Assembly: GCA_029263395.1 (NCBI GenBank)
Contig: JAJCXO010000234.1
Coordinates: 1-64,000, forward strand
Direction of reading: 5' to 3'
Origin: Acidobacteriota bacterium
GTDB lineage: Bacteria; Acidobacteriota; Thermoanaerobaculia; Multivoradales; J023
Length of the DNA: 64,000 nt
Shown here: in pieces, positions 53,874 to 62,917 of the stretch
Layout of the letters: every line of letters starts with the position of its first letter
Numbering within the stretch: the stretch's first letter is position 1
The notes under the pieces: model-generated
Told to the model about the DNA's origin: nothing
The model's database searches: none
The model's input: only the letters and a program-made list of their open reading frames with translations
Position numbers and translations under genes: made by a program

Positions 53874-54470
53874 TCAGCCGCGGGCGGGCTTGGCGGCGCG
53901 AAACAGAAATTGGATGCGTTGACGGATGAGTCCGGGAAAGTCGAACCGCGGCTGCGACCGCACCCAGGCACGGGATGAGCCGGTGAGGACGGCGGTCAGC
54001 AGACTGGCGAAAAAGTCCTCGTCGAGATCGGCGGCGAGCTCTCCTTGGTCCTTTCCGGCTGTACATTGCTGACGAACAAAAACGTCGATGGCGTCAGCTT
54101 GTGTTTGTTCCGCTTCGATCAGTAGCGGATCGGAGCTGTTCTGTGATTTGGCGACCATCAGTTCGGGGGATGCAATCGCCCGTTCCACCATGTCCACGAA
54201 TAAGTCACAGACCGCGGCCTCGGCACTCGTCGACCCACGCTGGTGCGCTGCCTCGAGCGATTCGACGGTGATGCTGTGGTACCACTCCCCGACCAGATGT
54301 TCTTTGGTGGGGAAATGATTGAAGAAGGTACCCTTGGCCACACCGACGGCTTCGGTGATTTGCTGCACCGTCGTGCTGTCGTAGCCGTGGGTCTCGAAGA
54401 GCTCCAAAGCGTTCTGGTAAAGCTGTTGTCTCAGCTCTTGTTTTTGTCGTTGTCGCCAGTCGCTAGCCAA
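53874..54470 (-). CDS. TetR-family transcriptional regulator
   Basis: A 198-residue repressor. The N-terminal helix-turn-helix is LFETHGYDSTTVQQITEAVGVAKGTFFNHFPTKEHLV. The C-terminal ligand domain ends in FDFPGLIRQRIQFLFRAAKPA. A TTG at 54470 is chosen as start because AAGGAG (54479-54484) is correctly spaced before it and the N-terminus then fits the family; the frame runs upstream to 54524. It is the first gene of the permease/peptidase/ATPase operon. A perfect palindrome 104 bp upstream is the likely operator. Confidence 0.92.
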   Translation of the reverse strand: MASDWRQRQKQELRQQLYQNALELFETHGYDSTTVQQITEAVGVAKGTFFNHFPTKEHLVGEWYHSITVESLEAAHQRGSTSAEAAVCDLFVDMVERAIASPELMVAKSQNSSDPLLIEAEQTQADAIDVFVRQQCTAGKDQGELAADLDEDFFASLLTAVLTGSSRAWVRSQPRFDFPGLIRQRIQFLFRAAKPARG

Positions 54471-54573
54471 CGTTAATTCTCCTTGTCGCCAGTTGCCTGG
54501 GTGCCAATGCGGCCACCTCGTCACGCCGCCCGGAGTCGATCACTCGAGACATACGCGCGTGACCACGATCTTT

Positions 54574-54591
54574 AAGTGACCACGGTCACTT
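54574..54591. promoter_or_regulatory. Perfect 18-bp palindrome, candidate TetR operator
   Basis: AAGTGACC-AC-GGTCACTT: eight-base perfect arms around AC, in the upstream region of the TetR gene. GTGACCACG occurs once more 16 bp to the left. Size and symmetry fit a TetR-dimer site. Confidence 0.72.
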
Positions 54592-54664
54592 TACGGCAAA
54601 TCTCGGCTGGGGTTTCAGGAAGACCAGCGGACGAGTTCGAGCTGGCCCTGGAGTGGGCTCGGAG

Positions 54665-56572
54665 TTATCCGCCGGAGCCCAGCCCCATCGTCGCCACCAT
54701 CGCCCGGACTCGGCGATCGTCGTGGAGGGTGGCCAGCATGGGGTCGACGACGGCGTAAGGCACAAAAAGATCACCCTGATCAAACGCGGCTTGTAAGGCG
54801 ACAATGGCTTCTTCACGCCGACCGAGAGCTGCGAGTTGGACGGCGATCAAATAGTCGAACCCAGGATGCCCGATCGCCCGCAACCCGGCGAGGCGCTGTT
54901 CGTGGTAGGCCGTCACACGCTCCGCGGCAGTGGTCGGGGGGCCAGGAAGCTGATCGAAGGTGCGACCCAAAAAACCGAGGGCCCGTTCGGCAGCCGCAGC
55001 AGCAGCCTCGAGGTTTCCCTCGGCTTGCCAGGTGTTGACGATGTTGGCAGCGGTGAAGTGGGGCACGATGGTGCCCAATTCCAGGCCGCGTTGGAAACGC
55101 TCTCTTGCCGAGGCCAGACGACCGGCCAGGTAATCAGCATAACCCGCGTCGATCCAGGCTTCGGGGGATAGTGGGTCGAGCTTCAGGGCAATCTCGGCGG
55201 TGGTTGCGGAGCCATCTGGATCACCATCCACCACTTGAAAGCCGGCGTACCACGACAACAAAAGGGCATCACCCGGTGTCAGTTTGAGGGCTTGCTGAAA
55301 GTGCTGTCGGGCGACGCCCAGATCCCGATCGGCATGGAAACTCAGGACCGCAGCAGCAAAATGGCCTTCTGCCAGGAGTGGATCCAAGGCTAACGCCTGC
55401 TCGGCGGCCGCTCGGGCTTCGCTCAGCCGGTCGCGATCATCGAGGAAGGAGGCTTTGACTTGCAGCATCGCTAGGGCGGCGTAAGCGGGCGCGAAGTTGG
55501 GAGCAAGCTCGGTCGAGTTGCGATAGGCAACGGCGGCACGTGACCAAGCATCAGGGGTCTGTGCGTGTTCCAGAAAACGTCCTTCGGCATACAGTCGGTA
55601 GGCTGCCGCATTCACCGGTAAGCTGATCCCTGGCTGGTGATTGCCATTTTGCATTTCGAGCGCGGTCACCACGGCGTGGGCGATCTGGTCGGTCATCGAC
55701 GCCAGATCGTCGACATCGCGATCGAAACGCTCCGACCATCGAACACTTTCTGTGGCACTGTCGATCAACGAAGCTTGGACGCGGACGCGACGATCGTCGA
55801 CGGCAACGGATCCGTCGACGATCCAGGCCACGTCGAGCAGGCGACCGGCCTCGGCGATCGACGAGCCACCGCCCGCAAACTGTTGGATCGAACGGCGGCC
55901 GATGACCGCCAGTCGCTCAGGAGCTCGTCGCACCAAATGACCGATGAGATCCGCGGTCAGGCTGCCGGCGACCGACCGATCCGCTTGGGGATTCGCCAAC
56001 GGTTCGAAGGGCAGCACCGCGATGCGGATCGCGGTGCGAGGCACCGGCTCTGGAGTCACCTCAGGCAAATCGACCGAACGACGTAACGACACCAGCCCGA
56101 GGGCCACCGTGGCGAGGAGTACCACCACCACCGCTGCCAGCAACAATCGACTTCGACCTTGCCCGGGCTCGACGACAGCAGCGTTGTCGAGGGTCGTCCG
56201 AGATGTTGCGACAGGTTCGGTGGGCTGAGTGGGTGGCACGACGGACGCTACGAATCGGTAGCCGCGGCGCGGCACAGTCTCGATAAATCGCGGCTGGCGA
56301 GCACTGTCACCGAGGACCGTACGGATCTGGTTGATGGCGAAGTTGAGGCCACGCTCGGCATCCACCGCCACCCCTTCTCCCCACACCGCGTGCCGCAACG
56401 CATCCCGCGTCACCAGCCGACCCGGGCGCTCTGCCAGGTGGGCCAGGATACTGAGCGGCTGAGGCTGGATTCGGCAAACCCGCCCGTTCTTCCTGAGCTC
56501 GACCCGCTCGGCATCAATGACGAAGGGGCCAAACGCTAGCTCGTCGTGTCCTGCCGCTGGAGGCACGTCCAT
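54665..56572 (-). CDS. CadC-like winged-helix / TPR membrane regulator
   Basis: A 635-residue transcriptional regulator anchored in the membrane. The OmpR/PhoB-type winged helix is at about residues 12-112 (FGPFVIDAERVELRKNGRV, ILAHLAERPGRLVTRDALR, VDAERGLNFAINQIRTVLGD, FIETVPRRGYRFVA). A membrane helix at about 142-163 is followed by an extracytoplasmic part with a TolB/adenylate-cyclase-associated domain (IAVLPFEPLANPQADRSVAG) and several TPRs (about 340-620). Proteins of this design sense through the periplasmic part and bind DNA from the membrane. Target genes are unknown. It diverges from the FG-GAP gene at 56723, whose promoter is an obvious candidate. Confidence 0.93.
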   Translation of the reverse strand: MDVPPAAGHDELAFGPFVIDAERVELRKNGRVCRIQPQPLSILAHLAERPGRLVTRDALRHAVWGEGVAVDAERGLNFAINQIRTVLGDSARQPRFIETVPRRGYRFVASVVPPTQPTEPVATSRTTLDNAAVVEPGQGRSRLLLAAVVVVLLATVALGLVSLRRSVDLPEVTPEPVPRTAIRIAVLPFEPLANPQADRSVAGSLTADLIGHLVRRAPERLAVIGRRSIQQFAGGGSSIAEAGRLLDVAWIVDGSVAVDDRRVRVQASLIDSATESVRWSERFDRDVDDLASMTDQIAHAVVTALEMQNGNHQPGISLPVNAAAYRLYAEGRFLEHAQTPDAWSRAAVAYRNSTELAPNFAPAYAALAMLQVKASFLDDRDRLSEARAAAEQALALDPLLAEGHFAAAVLSFHADRDLGVARQHFQQALKLTPGDALLLSWYAGFQVVDGDPDGSATTAEIALKLDPLSPEAWIDAGYADYLAGRLASARERFQRGLELGTIVPHFTAANIVNTWQAEGNLEAAAAAAERALGFLGRTFDQLPGPPTTAAERVTAYHEQRLAGLRAIGHPGFDYLIAVQLAALGRREEAIVALQAAFDQGDLFVPYAVVDPMLATLHDDRRVRAMVATMGLGSGG

Positions 56573-56722
56573 ATCTCGATCTTTCAGCCTTTTGTTTGCA
56601 GACCGTTAGGCACTAACAACTAGCTGAGATACGACTGAGGCTCTGCCCATGTTCATTGTCCGCCAACCCGATCAGGCTGGGGCGGTCTTGGCAACACGTC
56701 GAACAACAACTCAGGAGCCGAC

Positions 56723-58948
56723 ATGAACCGATCCTATCGATTTCGCTCAACCATCTCTGCGGTGGTAGTCGCGGCCATCACTCTGCTCTGCTCCCTCAAC
56801 GGGACCGCCCGTGCTGATGACTTCTTGTGGCAACAGGATCCAGAGACCGGATTGATGATTGCCCAGCTAACCGAATCCACTCCAGACAACACCGACCACT
56901 ATGCGCTGTACTACCACCAGGACAGCCTGGATGGTCAGGGACGTTATCTGATCTACCGTACCATCCAGGCCAACGCCGCCGGCACCGGCCTGGTCAACGA
57001 AACCCGTAGCTTCTGGCGTCTCGACCTGGAGACCGGCCACCGCATCGAAGTCATGCCGGTGGGTTTGGCCGGGGACGCGGTGGTCCACGGCAATCAGATT
57101 TTTCTCTATCACCGGGCGGCAGCAGGCACCCCGGTCAACCGCATCAGTGTGATGGACATGGGTACGCTGGAATACACCGAGCTCGCCAATGTCGGCAACA
57201 CCGCTCTGGCGGGCGCGATTGCGGTCAACGCCGACGCCACCTTGTTGATGTATCAAACGACCAACGATCGCGTCGAGCTGCTGGATCTGATCGATCCGAC
57301 ACAACCTACGAGCCAGACCGTGCTCATCGGCTCGACGGCCGACTACCAACACATTCAGTTCAGTCCAACCGATCCTGAGCTGTTCACCTTCATTCTGCAG
57401 GGTAATCCGGTTGGCCTACAGCGAGTCCACATCGGACGGGCCGCCCGCGACGCCGGGGGGACCCCCGTGATCACCCATCAAGCACTCCATCCTGCGAATT
57501 CCACCGACCCCATCGACAGTTATGAGCTGCCGCATCCTTTCTGGGGCATCGATGGACGCTTCTGGACGGACGCGATCGATTCCATCGCAGGGCATCCCAA
57601 TGCCCTGGTACCCCTGCAGATGAACACTGATCCCAACGGGAAATTCGCGGAGGTTTCAGCCTCTCCCCTACTGACCATCCAAGACGACGAATGGCAGCTC
57701 CACATGAGCACCAGTCGGGCGCTGAACTGGTTTGCAGGTGATGGCAGCGGTAACAATATGACTACTAATGATCTCGGAGAGCCTTTTATCCACTTGCTTC
57801 GACTCGACGACACCGGCTGCCTTCCGCTCGTCAGCTCGTCTGCTTGCGGTAGTGTCGAGCAACTCCAGTTGTCGTCGTCGTTGGGAGCAGACGCGCAGCA
57901 CGGTGGCAATTGGGAAGCCAACTCGAGGACCCTGAAAACCCTCGATGGTGTGGTGTTCAGCGCCCCATGGGACTTCGCCACCAACCAGGCGACGCCGGTG
58001 GTCGTTACCAGTCCCCATCCGAATCGCGCCCGCAACCTCTTCATGATCAAGCTTCCCAGCCGCTTGAAGGCTCGTCTCGCCCAGGACCGCGTCGACAACA
58101 CGGTCGCAGGCCCTTGGAAAGTTGGGCATCGCGTGACCGTCGACGCCGGAATATGGAATGTCGACTATGGCTCGTCGACGAGCTTTGGTGACGGCATCGG
58201 GGACGATACCGTCACCGGCACCGTCGGCGACCGTTACACGCTAGCCGATCTCAATGGTGACGATGTTGAGGATCGCGTGACCTTCCTTCGCGACAGCACC
58301 GGTGCATGGACTACCGAGGTCGCCCACAGCACCTACGATGGCCGGCTCGGTCTTGGCATCAACAGCCAACGTAACGACCCGGCAACGGCCGACTGGCTGG
58401 TATTGGACGACCTCGACGGCAACGGCTTCGACGATCTGGTGCGGGTGATACCGGACGCTGCTGGCGTCACCTGGCAAGGGTTTCTCAACCATGCAGCGCA
58501 ACTCCCAACTGCCACGTCGCCGTCGCCAGGTTATGCGGGTTCCACCTTCGGCGACTCGACCTGGACCGAACATGCCTTCCTGGCCGACGTCAACGGCGAC
58601 GGTTATGCCGACCGAATCGTCGTCGAACGTGCCGCTGACACGTGGTACTGGAAGGTCGATTACAGCCTCGCCACCGGCTTCGGTGACGGCATCGTCGATT
58701 CCGAGATGCCCTATTTCGGCTATCCCTCCCTCGACATCCCACTCGTCAATGACGTCAACGGAGATGGCCTTGCCGATCTCGTCATGTTACGCAGCTTCGG
58801 CACGCCGCAGTGGATCGCGATGCTCTCGGATGCCAGCGGATTCGGGGCCTCGGGAACCTTCTGGTTCAAGTCCGGGTTTGGCTCCGCAACTATGGTGCCG
58901 TTGATTGGCCACTTTTCTCGGTTTCCGTTGACCGGTCCATCTCGTTGA
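56723..58948 (+). CDS. Secreted FG-GAP/VCBS repeat protein with N-terminal propeller
   Basis: A 741-residue exported protein. The signal peptide ends near residue 31 (NGTARA). The N-terminal about 450 residues have propeller-like strands (FWRLDLETGHRIEVMPV, LLMYQTTNDRVELLDLIDP, HIQFSPTDPELFTFILQG) and resemble the scaffold of oligogalacturonide lyases (PL22), but no His/Gln metal site was verified. The C-terminal about 280 residues hold at least four FG-GAP/VCBS repeats with calcium-binding type DxNGDGxxD loops (LADLNGDDVEDRVTF, LDDLDGNGFDDLVRV, LADVNGDGYADRIVV, VNDVNGDGLADLVML). It is probably secreted or surface-bound. AGGAG lies upstream of the ATG. Confidence 0.88.
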   Translation: MNRSYRFRSTISAVVVAAITLLCSLNGTARADDFLWQQDPETGLMIAQLTESTPDNTDHYALYYHQDSLDGQGRYLIYRTIQANAAGTGLVNETRSFWRLDLETGHRIEVMPVGLAGDAVVHGNQIFLYHRAAAGTPVNRISVMDMGTLEYTELANVGNTALAGAIAVNADATLLMYQTTNDRVELLDLIDPTQPTSQTVLIGSTADYQHIQFSPTDPELFTFILQGNPVGLQRVHIGRAARDAGGTPVITHQALHPANSTDPIDSYELPHPFWGIDGRFWTDAIDSIAGHPNALVPLQMNTDPNGKFAEVSASPLLTIQDDEWQLHMSTSRALNWFAGDGSGNNMTTNDLGEPFIHLLRLDDTGCLPLVSSSACGSVEQLQLSSSLGADAQHGGNWEANSRTLKTLDGVVFSAPWDFATNQATPVVVTSPHPNRARNLFMIKLPSRLKARLAQDRVDNTVAGPWKVGHRVTVDAGIWNVDYGSSTSFGDGIGDDTVTGTVGDRYTLADLNGDDVEDRVTFLRDSTGAWTTEVAHSTYDGRLGLGINSQRNDPATADWLVLDDLDGNGFDDLVRVIPDAAGVTWQGFLNHAAQLPTATSPSPGYAGSTFGDSTWTEHAFLADVNGDGYADRIVVERAADTWYWKVDYSLATGFGDGIVDSEMPYFGYPSLDIPLVNDVNGDGLADLVMLRSFGTPQWIAMLSDASGFGASGTFWFKSGFGSATMVPLIGHFSRFPLTGPSR

Positions 58949-59011
58949 CCGATCTCTCAATCCCGATCCCTTAATTTCGCGGTCGCGGGATAGCCGGTTT
59001 AGAATAACCGG

Positions 59012-61132
59012 GTGTCTCGCGCCGCGGTTCTGATCTTCGTACTGTGCTTCGCACCGTCTGCCCTGACGCAGGCTCCGTTGGAGTTTGCCCAAGAAGACCC
59101 GACCAAAATCCAAACTGCCGAGACGTGTGGTGAATGCCACGTCTCGGAGTACGAGGTTTGGAAGACGACGGGACACGCCGTCGGCTTCAAAGAGCTACAC
59201 CGCACGGACGCCGCCGAGGCGATTGCGGATCGGATGGGCTTCCGGCTGATGAAGCGTGACTCCAACTGCCTGTTGTGTCACTACACGCCGACGGTGCAGG
59301 GCACGCAGCTGCGGGCCGTTTCGGGGGTGAGCTGCGAATCGTGCCATGGTGCCGCTGCGGACTGGATCGACGTCCACAATGACTACGGCGGCAAGGGCTT
59401 CGATCACACCAACGAATCCGCCGAGCACCGCGAGGCCCGCATCACCCAGAGTCGGGCAGCCGGCATGCGACGCCCGACCGATCTTTACGAGGTGGCAGCA
59501 AGCTGCTTCGGTTGCCACACGGTGCCCGACGAGCAGCTGGTGAATGTCGGCAAACATTCGATCGGTTCAGCGAGTTTTGAGCTGGTCATGCGGTTGCAGG
59601 GCGAGATCCGCCACAACTTCCTGGAGTCGTTCAAGAACGGCGACGGCACCGTCAACGCCGAGCGTCCCCCGGAGCGTAAACGCCTGATGTACGTCGCCGG
59701 ACGGGCGCTGCAGCTCGAGCACGCGATCCGTGGCGTTGCTGAAGCAACCGAGAAGGGTGTTTACCTGAAGGCGATGCAGCGACGGGTGCGCGACGCCCTC
59801 ATCGAGGTGCGTGCCATCAGCAGCCGCGGCGGTTTGGCCGAGTTCGACGAGGTTGTCGCCAGTGTTCGGACCGCCAAGCTCAAACTCGGCAACCGGGACG
59901 CCCTGTTGGCGGTTGCCGATCGCATCCGCACCATCACTAAAACCTTCCTCGCCGGCCGCAGTGGTAGCCAACTCGCCAGTCTCGATCCGCTGGTGGCGGG
60001 CACCCTTGAAGCCGGCGATGTGATTGCTGACGAAGAGCCGCTGGAGGAAGAGGACGATGCCGTTGCGTCGACGGCTCCAGGGGCCGAGCCGGCGACCGGG
60101 ACGGGCACGGCAACCACCGCAGCCGACCCCGGTCAGCCCGGCTCGACAGCCCCCGCCGCCCAGCCGATTGGCCTGCCGGCGATCGCCGCCGAAGGCGAGC
60201 GGAAATCTCGACTGCGACCGAAGTCCAAGTTCGCAACCCTGGCCGGTGATGCCTGCCAGAAGTGTCACGGTGATCAACACAATTGGTGGTATGAAGACCC
60301 CCACTATGCGTCGATCGAACCGTTCCTGGAGCGCGAACGCAAGAACTCCCAGATCGCACGGCTCTATGGCATCTCACCGGCCCGCATGGCGCGGGGGGAC
60401 GCGGTGTGTATGGATTGCCACGGCACAATCATCACCGGACGCGAGAAGCGGGAAGTCCAAGACGGCGTCAGCTGCCAAGGCTGTCATGGACCCGCCAAGG
60501 AATTTTTCGAGCCACACCAAGAAGGTGAGGGCATCGAAGGTCCGACTCGGCCGGGCTACGTCAAAGCGTTGACGTTGGGTATGGTGGAGCTCCAGAATCT
60601 CGACACCCGGGCCGAAACCTGTGCCGATTGTCACTACATTACCGATCCGCGGCTGATCTCCTCCGGGCACCCTTCCGGCATTGACTTCGATTATGTTGCC
60701 GGCATGAAAGAGATACGGCATTGGGACTCACCGCCAAAATCGGGTAGCGCGATCGAAGGCGCCGTCTCGAGTGTTCTGGCGGCCCGCGGTGCGGTGCCCA
60801 AGGTCCGGTTGGCACGGCTGGCTACCAGCCCGTCAGGCAGTGCAACGATCGCACGCTCGACCGCCGGCTTGGACGCCGAGACAAGCAGCCTCGGCGAAGA
60901 CACACCACGGACCACACGGACCTATCGCAGCCCAGGCGACTCACGGCGAGGAGCACCGCGGGCACGACCGGCCGATCGCAGGGCCCTACGCCGCCTGCCC
61001 GCAACGTTGGTCCCGCTGGCCGGATTACCGCCGTTTCCCGAGATCGACGGCTCGACGACGATCGAGGAGACCCTCCTGCTGCTCAAGGAGCGTCTCGAGC
61101 TGCTTTACAACGCGGTTCGAAAGGAGCCTTGA
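59012..61132 (+). CDS. Octaheme c-type cytochrome, c554-like
   Basis: A 706-residue periplasmic multiheme cytochrome. A signal peptide (about 1-20) is followed by eight CxxCH heme sites in two groups of four: Cys 39, 86, 108 and 165; then Cys 415, 466, 488 and 537. Each group starts with a cytochrome-c554-like segment (TCGECHVSEYEVWKTTGHA; ACQKCHGDQHNWWYEDPHY). Between them lies a helical stretch and a Glu/Ala/Thr/Gly/Pro-rich linker (about 340-395). Residues about 580-665 become Arg/Pro/Ala-rich and less protein-like, which may be a spacer or a double frameshift. The GTG start is the only one giving the signal peptide. First gene of a redox operon. Confidence 0.93.
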   Translation: MSRAAVLIFVLCFAPSALTQAPLEFAQEDPTKIQTAETCGECHVSEYEVWKTTGHAVGFKELHRTDAAEAIADRMGFRLMKRDSNCLLCHYTPTVQGTQLRAVSGVSCESCHGAAADWIDVHNDYGGKGFDHTNESAEHREARITQSRAAGMRRPTDLYEVAASCFGCHTVPDEQLVNVGKHSIGSASFELVMRLQGEIRHNFLESFKNGDGTVNAERPPERKRLMYVAGRALQLEHAIRGVAEATEKGVYLKAMQRRVRDALIEVRAISSRGGLAEFDEVVASVRTAKLKLGNRDALLAVADRIRTITKTFLAGRSGSQLASLDPLVAGTLEAGDVIADEEPLEEEDDAVASTAPGAEPATGTGTATTAADPGQPGSTAPAAQPIGLPAIAAEGERKSRLRPKSKFATLAGDACQKCHGDQHNWWYEDPHYASIEPFLERERKNSQIARLYGISPARMARGDAVCMDCHGTIITGREKREVQDGVSCQGCHGPAKEFFEPHQEGEGIEGPTRPGYVKALTLGMVELQNLDTRAETCADCHYITDPRLISSGHPSGIDFDYVAGMKEIRHWDSPPKSGSAIEGAVSSVLAARGAVPKVRLARLATSPSGSATIARSTAGLDAETSSLGEDTPRTTRTYRSPGDSRRGAPRARPADRRALRRLPATLVPLAGLPPFPEIDGSTTIEETLLLLKERLELLYNAVRKEP

Positions 61133-62820
61133 AGTCCCCCATGGTCGAAATACCTTCAAAAACGATGTTACGGCGCATCGAGCAGTACAAGGACCGGTGG
61201 AGCTCCTACGGTCTGAATACCGGTATCGTGGCGATCTCGGACAAGATGTCGGCCCACGAGCTGCGCCAATTCGAGCTCTTCCAGGACTACGACGACAAGT
61301 TTCTCGAGAAGATCAGCACCGATGTCTCGCTGGTGGCCTGGCGTGAAGGTTCGGTGTTGTTCGAGGAAGGCACTTATCTCGATTTGGCTTTTGTGGTGGT
61401 GTCGGGCTCGGTTGAGGTCTTCCTACAGAGCGTCGCCGGGCCGGGCGAAGTTGGGCAAACAAGCGGCGCGCAACCGATCTTCGATTCCTCACGCACCATG
61501 ATGATGGCGCTGCCCCCAGATCCTGGACCAGCAACCCAACCGACTCAAACCGCTCGGACGCCTCAGGCAGGCACCACGAACATTCGCACGACTTCACGTA
61601 TGCGCCGAACTTCGGCCCATGAGATCACGTTCCTGGCAACCATGGACTTCGATCTACCGCGAGGCAACAAAAGTGAGCTCGGCGAAGGCGAGCTGTTCGG
61701 TGAAATCGGCGCCATGAGCGGCTGGCCACAATCGGTCACCGCCCGCACTGGCACCGATTGCCAACTGTTGCAAATCCGCGTGCCGGCGCTACGTCTGATG
61801 AAACGCAAATCCAAGGCGCTGAAAGAGCGGGTGGATCACCTCTACCGCGAGCGTGCGCTGCTCGCCCAGCTCAAGTCGACACCGCTGTTTCGACACTCCA
61901 ACGACTTCTTTCTCCAAGGCCTGAAACAGGTAGTCGAGCTGGTGTCTTGCGAACCCGACGAAGTGGTGGTGAAGGAGGGAGAGACCGCTGATGCCATTTA
62001 CCTGGTCCGTTCGGGTTTCGTCAAACTCGCCCAACGGCTGGGCGAAGGTGACCTCGCAGTCTCCTATTTATCCAAAGGCATGACCCTCGGGGATGTCGAG
62101 ATCCTGGTCGAAGGGCTAGGTCGCTGGGAGAGTACCGTCACTTCTGTGGAGTACGCGGAGCTGGTGAAGATTCCCGCCGCCGCCTTCCACACCTTGCTCA
62201 AGGAGTCGCCAGAGATCGCCGAATCAGTTTGGCAAAACGCCGCCGCACGGCTCAAAGAGATCGGCTACAGTCGACGCAACATCGGTCAGTCGGAGTTCAC
62301 TCAAGTGGCGCTCGACACCGGCCTGGTGCAAGGCAGCAGCATCCTGGTGATCGACCTCGAACAATGTACCCGCTGCGATGATTGTGTCCGCGCCTGTGCC
62401 GCTACCCATGAGGGGCGCCCACGCTTCGTACGCGAAGGCAACAAGATCGACCAGTTGTTGGTCGCCAAGTCCTGCTACCACTGTCGGGATCCAGTGTGTC
62501 TGGTCGGCTGCCCGACCGGTGCTATCCATCGCGCTGGCGTAGACGAAGTTGTCGAGGTTGAAGACGAAATCTGCATCGGCTGCTCAACCTGTGCCAACAA
62601 TTGCCCCTACGACGCGATTCAGATGCACGACACCGGCGAGAAGTGGTCGGCGGATATGGTGCCGACAGGCCTGCGCGGCACCGACCGCCGGGTGGCGAGC
62701 AAATGTGACCTCTGTTACGACACCGGACACGGCCCCGCCTGCGTCAGCAACTGTCCGCAAGGCTGCGCTTATCGGGTCGGCTCGGTAGAGGAAATCCAAG
62801 GATTGTTGAACCATGACTAG
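61129..62820 (+). CDS. Cyclic-nucleotide-binding-domain / multi-4Fe-4S ferredoxin fusion
   Basis: A 563-residue cytosolic protein. Two CAP-type nucleotide-binding domains lie at about residues 47-205 and 246-370 (VSLVAWREGSVLFEEGTYLD, ELFGEIGAMSGWPQSVTA; VVKEGETADAIYLVRSGFV, TLGDVEILVEGLGRWESTV). The first is interrupted by a Thr/Pro/Gln-rich insert of about 60 residues. The C-terminal about 150 residues bind four [4Fe-4S] clusters (CTRCDDCVRAC from Cys 413; CYHCRDPVCLVGCPTG; CIGCSTCANNCPYDA; CDLCYDTGHGPACVSNCPQG), like the electron-transfer subunits of molybdoenzymes. No helix-turn-helix is present, so it is not a Crp-type regulator. It overlaps the cytochrome gene by its TTG (61129); ATG 61141 is the alternative start. 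Confidence 0.92.
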   Translation: MKSPMVEIPSKTMLRRIEQYKDRWSSYGLNTGIVAISDKMSAHELRQFELFQDYDDKFLEKISTDVSLVAWREGSVLFEEGTYLDLAFVVVSGSVEVFLQSVAGPGEVGQTSGAQPIFDSSRTMMMALPPDPGPATQPTQTARTPQAGTTNIRTTSRMRRTSAHEITFLATMDFDLPRGNKSELGEGELFGEIGAMSGWPQSVTARTGTDCQLLQIRVPALRLMKRKSKALKERVDHLYRERALLAQLKSTPLFRHSNDFFLQGLKQVVELVSCEPDEVVVKEGETADAIYLVRSGFVKLAQRLGEGDLAVSYLSKGMTLGDVEILVEGLGRWESTVTSVEYAELVKIPAAAFHTLLKESPEIAESVWQNAAARLKEIGYSRRNIGQSEFTQVALDTGLVQGSSILVIDLEQCTRCDDCVRACAATHEGRPRFVREGNKIDQLLVAKSCYHCRDPVCLVGCPTGAIHRAGVDEVVEVEDEICIGCSTCANNCPYDAIQMHDTGEKWSADMVPTGLRGTDRRVASKCDLCYDTGHGPACVSNCPQGCAYRVGSVEEIQGLLNHD

Positions 62821-62917
62821 CCTAGAGCCCGTCCAAGAACGCATCGAGAACTCGGTCGGTCTAGTGGCCTGCGCAGCAGCTCCGGAAACTCGCCACCCTA
62901 CGGACTCACCGACGTGA
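62813..62917 (+). CDS. Putative 34-residue coupling ORF
   Basis: A short frame (ATG 62813, stop TGA 62915) whose start overlaps the end of the ferredoxin gene and whose stop overlaps the GTG start of the membrane-protein gene (GTGA). It therefore fills the gap between them exactly. The product would be MTSLEPVQERIENSVGLVAC then 14 more residues, with no known motif. It could be a real small protein or only a device for translational coupling. Confidence 0.45.
   Translation: MTSLEPVQERIENSVGLVACAAAPETRHPTDSPT

Noticed and set aside
61129-62820. Crp/Fnr-type transcription factor
   Set aside because: CAP-type domains are present but no helix-turn-helix; the C-terminus is a multi-cluster ferredoxin.
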